From: an uncultured bacterium
Lineage (GTDB): Bacteria > Bacteroidota > Bacteroidia > Bacteroidales > Bacteroidaceae
Assembly: GCA_945788485.1 (NCBI GenBank)
Contig: CALZMB010000067.1
Span: forward strand, 1-9,607
Direction of reading: 5' to 3'
DNA length: 9,607 nt
Positions 5,115-9,607 of the stretch are shown here, in pieces. The position numbers and the translations under genes were made by a program. How positions within the stretch are numbered: the stretch's first letter is position 1; each line of letters begins with the position of its first letter. A model generated the notes under the pieces. It had not been told where the DNA came from and did not search any database. It saw only the letters and a program-made list of their open reading frames with translations.

Positions 5115-6035
5115 ATGAAACCAACTCTTTTCCTTCTTGCGGCAGGCATGGGAAGCCGCTACGGCGGTCTGAAGCAGCTCGACGGCTTGGGACCTGACGG
5201 CGAAACGATAATGGACTACAGCATCTACGATGCCATCGAAGCCGGCTTCGGCAAAATAGTATGGGTCATCAGACGGGACTTCGAAGAGCAGTTCCGCAGA
5301 CAGATTCTCGCGAAATACGAGGGTAAGGTGAAATGCGAACTGTGCTTCCAGTCGATTGACGCGCTGCCTGAAGGATTCTCTTGTCCCGAAGGAAGGCAGA
5401 AGCCGTGGGGCACCAACCACGCGGTGCTGATGGGGAAAGACGTGATAAAAGAGCCGTTCTGCGTCATCAACTGCGACGATTTCTACAACCGCGACGCTTT
5501 CCGCGTGATAGGCAAATTCCTCTGTGAGCTGCCGGAAGACGCGAAAGGGCAATACGCGATGGTGGGATTCAGGGTGGCAAACACCCTGTCTGAGAACGGC
5601 ACGGTGTCGAGGGGCATCTGTTCGAAAGACGAGAATGGCTGCCTCACGACATGCGTGGAGCGGACCAAGATTGCACGCATTGACGGGAAAGTGGCATACC
5701 GCGAGGACAACAAAGACGACGGCAAATGGATTGAGATAGACGACAACACGCCTGTCTCGATGAATATGTGGGGCTTCACGCCAGACTACTTCACATACAG
5801 CGAAGAGTATTTCAAAGAGTTCCTGAGCGACCCCGCAAACATAGAGAACCTCAAGTCGGAGTTCTTCATACCGCTCATGGTGAACAAACTCATCACAGAG
5901 GGCACCGCAACCTGCAAGGTGCTGGACACCACGAGCAAATGGTTTGGCGTGACATACGCTGAAGACCGCCCCGACACTGTGGCAAGGATAAAAGCCCTCG
6001 TCGATGACGGCACCTATCCTGAAAAACTGTTCTGA
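5115..6035 (+). CDS. Sugar-phosphate-type nucleotidyltransferase (NTP_transferase fold), substrate unknown
   Basis: 306 residues from ATG 5115. The frame is open further upstream, but the -7 box at 5035-5042 overlaps the earlier TTG start, and MKPTLFLLAAGMGSRYGG is the typical beginning of the fold. Seen: the nucleotide-binding loop LAAGMGSRYGGLKQ (8-21) with the GxGxR...K signature, KPWGTNHAVL (96-105) as the second substrate loop, and INCDDFYN (118-125) with the metal-binding Asp pair 121-122. The region SMNMWGFTP (215-223) and the C-terminal WFGVTYAEDRP (276-286) are further apparent features. Known for the fold: transfer of an NMP from an NTP to a sugar phosphate or similar group, in the cytoplasm. 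It lacks the left-handed helix repeats of GlmU and is not clearly RmlA, GalU or MurU. A gap of 60 nt without a promoter leads to the next gene, so the two are probably co-transcribed. The exact product is unknown. Confidence 0.88.
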   Translation: MKPTLFLLAAGMGSRYGGLKQLDGLGPDGETIMDYSIYDAIEAGFGKIVWVIRRDFEEQFRRQILAKYEGKVKCELCFQSIDALPEGFSCPEGRQKPWGTNHAVLMGKDVIKEPFCVINCDDFYNRDAFRVIGKFLCELPEDAKGQYAMVGFRVANTLSENGTVSRGICSKDENGCLTTCVERTKIARIDGKVAYREDNKDDGKWIEIDDNTPVSMNMWGFTPDYFTYSEEYFKEFLSDPANIENLKSEFFIPLMVNKLITEGTATCKVLDTTSKWFGVTYAEDRPDTVARIKALVDDGTYPEKLF

Positions 6036-6095
6036 GCCGCCAACCTCGCTACTGCACATGGCAGCGGACCTCTTCTTACACATCAGAAAGACAAA

Positions 6096-7112
6096 ATGCA
6101 CATCCTCAACGACCAGAAAACAGCTGAGCTCCGTCGCCTCATAGACGGGGCTCAGAACATTATAGTAGTATGCCACCGCAATCCCGACGGCGACGCGTTA
6201 GGCTCGTCGCTCGCCCTCGCCCGCTATCTCGAATCGTCAGGAAAAGAGGCGACGGTCGTCGTCCCCGACGCCTACCCCGACTTCTTGATGTGGCTTCCGG
6301 GCACTCACAACATCGTGCGCTTCGACAAACATCCCGAGAAGGCAGCCATGATGCTGAAAATCTGCGACCTCATCTTCTGCCTTGACTTCAACAACCTCAG
6401 CCGCCTGGGCGACGGGATGCAGCAAGCCGTCGAAGCATCGAAAGCGCCACGCATACTCATCGACCACCATCTCAGCCCGGACATAGAGGCGGACGTCACC
6501 ATTTCTGTCCCAGAAGCGTGCTCGACATCAATTCTCGTGTTCCAGACAATAGAGCTGCTGGGCGACAGCGACAAGATTGACCGCACAGCCGCGACATGCC
6601 TCTACTGCGGCATGATGACCGATACGGGGGCTTTCACGTACAACAGCAACGACCCCGCCGTGTATGAAGTGATAGCCAAGCTGATTGCGAAAGGCATCAA
6701 CAAAGACAAGATCTACCGCAACGTCAACTGGGTCTTCTCCGTCAGCAGGATGCGGCTGTGGGGACACATCCTGCAAAACTTCATCATCACCGGCGACGGG
6801 AAAGCGACATACTTCACCATCTCGAAGAAAGACATGCAACGCTTCAATTTCATAAAAGGCGACGCCGAGGGGCTCGTCAACATGCCGTTGCAGATAAAAG
6901 GCGTGAAGCTGTCTGTCTCTCTGCGCGAAGACACGGAGAAAGAGAACCTCGTATGGGTGAGCCTGCGCTCTGTCGATGACTTCCCCTGCAACGAGATGGC
7001 GGCACGCTTCTTCAACGGCGGAGGCCATCTGAACGCTTCGGGCGGCAGGCTGCATTGCTCGTTGAAAGAGGCGGAAGAAATCACGCGCAAGGCGATAGAC
7101 GCCATGCTATGA
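6096..7112 (+). CDS. nrnA: DHH/DHHA1 phosphoesterase, NrnA-like (nanoRNase/pAp phosphatase)
   Basis: 338 residues, MHILNDQKTAELRRLIDGAQ. The DHH domain shows every metal-site motif: CHRNPDGDALGSS (26-38) with His27, Asp31 and Asp33; Asp97 in LIFCLDF; the name-giving LIDHH (121-125); and MTDTGAFTYNS (174-184) with Asp176. The C-terminal DHHA1 domain carries FNGGGHLNASGG (306-317), the substrate-binding glycine-rich loop. Known for NrnA: Mn-dependent degradation of 2-5 nt RNAs and conversion of 3'-phosphoadenosine 5'-phosphate to AMP, in the cytoplasm. There are no membrane segments and no PAS/GGDEF parts, so it is not a GdpP-type c-di-AMP phosphodiesterase; a stand-alone DhhP-type dinucleotide hydrolase remains possible. 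It lies 60 nt after the nucleotidyltransferase with no visible promoter between them. Confidence 0.88.
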   Translation: MHILNDQKTAELRRLIDGAQNIIVVCHRNPDGDALGSSLALARYLESSGKEATVVVPDAYPDFLMWLPGTHNIVRFDKHPEKAAMMLKICDLIFCLDFNNLSRLGDGMQQAVEASKAPRILIDHHLSPDIEADVTISVPEACSTSILVFQTIELLGDSDKIDRTAATCLYCGMMTDTGAFTYNSNDPAVYEVIAKLIAKGINKDKIYRNVNWVFSVSRMRLWGHILQNFIITGDGKATYFTISKKDMQRFNFIKGDAEGLVNMPLQIKGVKLSVSLREDTEKENLVWVSLRSVDDFPCNEMAARFFNGGGHLNASGGRLHCSLKEAEEITRKAIDAML

Positions 7113-7236
7113 CATGCAGAAAGGCAGCGGCACAATACTGAGGGGGCGGCAGTCAGACAAAGGGGCATTTTTACTAATAAATCATAAATCATGTTCACGA
7201 AACGCGAGAAGGCTGACGTACATCGCTTTTTTTTAG
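7113..7236. other. Spacer after the DHH gene
   Basis: Non-coding gap of the run of plus-strand genes. It has a GGCAGCGG octamer 10 nt after the stop (7123-7130) and a run of eight T at 7227-7234. The T-run is preceded by only a 4-bp GCGA/TCGC pairing, so a terminator is possible but weak. Confidence 0.4.
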
Positions 7237-7244
7237 TAATTTTG
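7237..7244 (+). promoter_or_regulatory. Probable -7 box of the lipoprotein gene promoter
   Basis: TAATTTTG fits TAnnTTTG and follows the T-run at 7227-7234. Transcription would start near 7251 with a leader of about 78 nt. No good -33 TTTG is seen. It suggests that the lipoprotein and mutase genes can be transcribed separately from the DHH gene. Confidence 0.5.
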
Positions 7245-7328
7245 CCCTCCGGCAGTGCTTCAACAGCATCAAAAGAAGCCACGCACGCCCTGAACCCACC
7301 ATAATAACATTTCACACATTCTTTATAA

Positions 7329-7997
7329 ATGAAGAAGATTTTCACATACATCTGCATCTTCATCATCGCCGCCGCGATAGCCGGGTGCAACGACACAGAG
7401 ACCTACGCCGAGAAGCGTGACAAAGAGGATGCCGCTATCTCGAAATTCATCTCACGGCAGACGGAGGTGTCGAAAAAACTGTTCACACAGCCAATCAGTG
7501 TCATCTCGGAAATAGATTTCGAGAACGCGGGCTACAAGACCGATGTCACGAAGAACGAGTTCGTACACCTCAGCAACTCCGGCATATACATGCAAATCGT
7601 GCGCAAAGGCTGCGGCGAGCCCATCAAATCGGGCGAGACAGCCACTGTGCTCTGCCGTTTCAACGAATACAACATCCTCAACGACACGATACAGCTGAGC
7701 AACATAGGCATCACCTTCCAGCACATACCGGAGAAGATGTCTATCACCAACCGTTACGGCACCTACACGGGGTCGTTCTTCAGCGACTCGAGCCTCATGT
7801 ATCTGGCATACAGCAGCACCGCCGTCCCTTCTGGCTGGCTGAAGCCCTTGCAGTATATCAACATCGGCCGTCAGTCAACTCCCGACGAGGAGATAGCGAA
7901 AGTGAATGTCATCGTACCCTCGGGCCAAGGGCAGAGCGACGCCTCGCAGTATGTCTATCCCTGCTACTACGAGATAACTTACGAGCGCGGTCTCTGA
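7329..7997 (+). CDS. DUF4827-like lipoprotein with FKBP-like pattern
   Basis: 222 residues. The N-terminus is a lipoprotein signal: MKK, a hydrophobic stretch to residue 18, then a lipobox IAGC with Cys20 as the lipidated residue, so the mature protein is probably anchored in the membrane facing the periplasm. Residues about 30-60 are charged and helical. From about 80 on, the pattern GIYMQIVRKGCGEPIKSGE (85-103), a following beta strand, SGWLKPLQYINIG (168-180), KVNVIVPSG (191-199) and the final YYEITYERG (213-221) resembles the layout of FKBP-type peptidyl-prolyl isomerases. The usual catalytic aromatic residues are not clearly present. I match it to the Bacteroidales DUF4827 family from memory. 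Its job is unknown; an inactive FKBP-like chaperone or binding protein is inference. It is followed after 95 nt by the phosphohexomutase gene. Confidence 0.82.
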   Translation: MKKIFTYICIFIIAAAIAGCNDTETYAEKRDKEDAAISKFISRQTEVSKKLFTQPISVISEIDFENAGYKTDVTKNEFVHLSNSGIYMQIVRKGCGEPIKSGETATVLCRFNEYNILNDTIQLSNIGITFQHIPEKMSITNRYGTYTGSFFSDSSLMYLAYSSTAVPSGWLKPLQYINIGRQSTPDEEIAKVNVIVPSGQGQSDASQYVYPCYYEITYERGL

Positions 7998-8012
7998 CCG
8001 TCACCCCGTCAC

Positions 8013-8053
8013 GGCAGCGGCAGGCGGCAACAGACATGCTGCACACCGCTGCC
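8013..8053 (+). other. Intercistronic inverted repeat
   Basis: GGCAGCGG (8013-8020) and CCGCTGCC (8046-8053) form a perfect GC-rich 8-bp stem, and GCAG/CTGC can add an inner pairing. It lies between the lipoprotein stop and the mutase start at 8093. No T-run follows, so it is more likely to affect mRNA processing or stability than to terminate transcription. Confidence 0.45.
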
Positions 8054-8092
8054 AGAACGACAACAGCAACAACAAAAGAAACCCACAAGAAA

Positions 8093-9517
8093 ATGTCACT
8101 CATAAAATCAATCTCCGGCATACGAGGCACGATAGGCGGCGCGACAGGCGACACGCTCAACCCCCTCGACATCGTGAAGTTCACATCCGCTTACGCCACA
8201 TTCATCAGGCAGTCAACCGCCGGCGACCCGTCCTGCACACCGTCAAACCGCATCGTCGTCGGACGCGACGCCCGCATATCGGGCGAGATGGTCTTGAACA
8301 TCGTCTGCGGCACACTGACCGGCATGGGCTATGATGTCGTCAACATCGGCCTGGCATCCACGCCGACCACCGAACTTGCAGTGACGATGGCAGGCGCAGA
8401 CGGCGGCATAATCATCACGGCATCACACAACCCGCGTCATTGGAACGCCCTGAAGCTGCTCAACCGCCACGGCGAGTTCCTCACGGCAGCCGACGGAGCG
8501 GCGGTGCTTGCCATAGCAGAGGCAGAAGCTTTTGTCTATGCAGACGTTGACAAACTCGGATGCTGCATAGAAGAGAACTTCGACGACCGTCATATCGACA
8601 GCGTGCTGAACCTCAGCCTCGTCAACACTGACGCCATAAAAGCAAAGAAATTCCGCGTCTGCGTAGATGCGATAAACTCTGTCGGCGGCATCATCCTGCC
8701 CCGTCTCTTAGACCGTCTCGGCGTCGAATACAAGATATTGAACGGCGAGCCTACAGGCGACTTCGCCCACAACCCAGAGCCTTTGGAGAAGAACCTGCAA
8801 GAGATAATGTCTGAGATGCGCCAAGGCGGCTACGACCTTGGCATCGTTGTTGACCCGGACGTTGACCGTCTGGCTTTCATCAGCGAGGACGGCACGATGT
8901 TCGGCGAGGAATACACTCTTGTCGCCGTGGCAGACTACATCCTCTCGACGCTGAGCGGCGAAGCCTCGCACCCTGCGCTCAACACCGTCTCAAACCTTTC
9001 TTCGACACGCGCCCTGCGCGACGTGACAGAGCGGTATGGCGGCACTTACACCGCAGCCGCCGTCGGCGAGGTGAATGTGACGACAAAGATGAAAGCCACA
9101 GCCGCCGTCATCGGAGGCGAAGGAAACGGCGGAGTGATTTATCCGGAAAGCCATTACGGCCGCGACGCTCTCGTCGGCATAGCACTCTTCCTCTCTTCTC
9201 TCGCAGCGAAAGGCATGAAGGTGTCTGAGCTAAGAAAGACATTCCCGAACTATCATATCGCGAAGAACCGCATCGACCTCACTCCCGACACCGATGTCGA
9301 TGCCATCCTCAAACAGGTGAAAGAACGCTATTCTGCCATGCCCGATGTGTCGGTAAACGACATCGACGGCGTGAAGATTGACTTCCCGGACAAATGGGTG
9401 CATCTGCGCAAGTCAAACACCGAGCCTATCATCCGTGTCTATAGCGAGGCCCACACTCCCGAAGACGCCAACGCTATAGGCGAATCGGTGATGCAGATTG
9501 TCACTTCGCTTGCATAA
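8093..9517 (+). CDS. glmM: Phosphohexomutase, archaeal-type phosphoglucosamine mutase
   Basis: 474 residues from ATG 8093 (MSLIKSISGIRGTIGG). The frame is open back to 8036, but the 19 extra residues are Thr-rich, overlap the intercistronic hairpin and do not fit the family start. Alpha-D-phosphohexomutase signatures in order: SGIRGTIGG (8-16); VGRDARISG (56-64); the catalytic phosphoserine Ser111 in TASHNPRHWNALK; the metal loop DPDVDR with Asp254, Asp256 and Asp258; the sugar-binding loop GGEGNGG (341-347); and the phosphate-binding RKSNTEPIIRVYSEA (439-453). GlmM converts glucosamine-6-P to glucosamine-1-P on the way to UDP-GlcNAc, peptidoglycan and LPS. The GEGNGG loop, instead of the bacterial GlmM GEQSG type, fits the archaeal-type subfamily that Bacteroidota use. 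A phosphomannomutase or phosphoglucomutase activity cannot be ruled out. It is last in the run of genes after the lipoprotein. The stop is TAA at 9515-9517. Confidence 0.9.
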   Translation: MSLIKSISGIRGTIGGATGDTLNPLDIVKFTSAYATFIRQSTAGDPSCTPSNRIVVGRDARISGEMVLNIVCGTLTGMGYDVVNIGLASTPTTELAVTMAGADGGIIITASHNPRHWNALKLLNRHGEFLTAADGAAVLAIAEAEAFVYADVDKLGCCIEENFDDRHIDSVLNLSLVNTDAIKAKKFRVCVDAINSVGGIILPRLLDRLGVEYKILNGEPTGDFAHNPEPLEKNLQEIMSEMRQGGYDLGIVVDPDVDRLAFISEDGTMFGEEYTLVAVADYILSTLSGEASHPALNTVSNLSSTRALRDVTERYGGTYTAAAVGEVNVTTKMKATAAVIGGEGNGGVIYPESHYGRDALVGIALFLSSLAAKGMKVSELRKTFPNYHIAKNRIDLTPDTDVDAILKQVKERYSAMPDVSVNDIDGVKIDFPDKWVHLRKSNTEPIIRVYSEAHTPEDANAIGESVMQIVTSLA

Positions 9518-9559
9518 AATAATTCAATTTTCGGAAATAATAAAGTATGTTCACAATGA

Positions 9560-9576
9560 ACAGCCTGGAAGGCTGT
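9560..9576. other. Perfect hairpin near the right edge
   Basis: ACAGCCT (9560-9566), a GGA loop and AGGCTGT (9570-9576) form a perfect 7-bp stem 42 nt after the mutase stop. It is followed by GC-rich sequence (AAGCGAAGCGG) rather than T residues, so it is not a standard terminator. It may be the start of a dispersed repeat or of a REP-type element continuing beyond the window. Confidence 0.35.
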
Positions 9577-9607
9577 ACTAAGCGAAGCGGTCGTAACCCG
9601 GGACACA

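Noticed and set aside
5034..6176. 380-residue antisense frame opposite the nucleotidyltransferase
   Set aside because: It is a shadow of the true gene; composition is unlike a real protein and the true gene carries all catalytic motifs.
7205..7234. Intrinsic terminator after the DHH gene ending in the T-run
   Set aside because: Only a 4-bp GCGA/TCGC stem with a long loop precedes the T residues; too weak to call.
8036..8092. N-terminal extension of the mutase from ATG 8036
   Set aside because: It falls within the intercistronic hairpin and reads as a Thr/Lys-rich low-complexity peptide; the family begins at SLIKSISGIRG.

Overview
The window reads as a chromosomal piece of a Bacteroidota genome, order Bacteroidales, probably Prevotellaceae-like. 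Four things point there: promoter boxes of the Bacteroidota type (TAnnTTTG, once with a well-placed upstream TTTG); start codons without a Shine-Dalgarno sequence; a short lipoprotein resembling the Bacteroidales DUF4827 family; and an archaeal-type phosphoglucosamine mutase. Coding DNA is moderately GC-rich, while the intergenic gaps are clearly AT-rich. Assignment below the order is an inference.

Layout: (1) 1-1605 (+), the 3' part of a GH51 alpha-L-arabinofuranosidase that enters from the left edge. (2) 1606-1913, a convergent gap with a strong hairpin terminator usable from both sides. (3) 1914-3362 (-), a PLP-dependent beta-eliminating lyase of the tyrosine phenol-lyase/tryptophanase family. 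(4) 3363-3660, a divergent control region with AT-rich promoters and five TACCA-core repeats. (5) 3661-4569 (+), an AraC-family regulator. (6) 4570-5114, a 545-bp gap holding a 14-bp palindrome, a textbook Bacteroidota promoter, an intrinsic terminator about 85 nt after the predicted start (a candidate small RNA or attenuated leader), an exact 18-bp direct repeat with 23-bp period, and a second promoter for the next gene. (7) 5115-9517 (+), four genes in one direction: a sugar-phosphate-type nucleotidyltransferase, an NrnA-like DHH/DHHA1 phosphoesterase, a DUF4827-like lipoprotein with its own probable promoter, and a GlmM-type phosphohexomutase. (8) 9518-9607, a short tail with a perfect hairpin that may be the edge of a repeat.

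Logic: the lyase and the AraC regulator form a divergent catabolic-type pair. The repeats between them are placed as if the regulator controls both itself and the lyase. The right half is housekeeping: cell-wall precursor supply (GlmM), nanoRNA/pAp turnover (NrnA-like), a surface lipoprotein and a nucleotidyltransferase of unknown substrate. The points most worth a second look are: the lyase keeps the residues that set tyrosine phenol-lyase specificity but has Leu where the family has its PLP-contacting Arg; the TACCA repeat cluster; and the promoter-terminator pair at 4697-4820, which has no protein gene.
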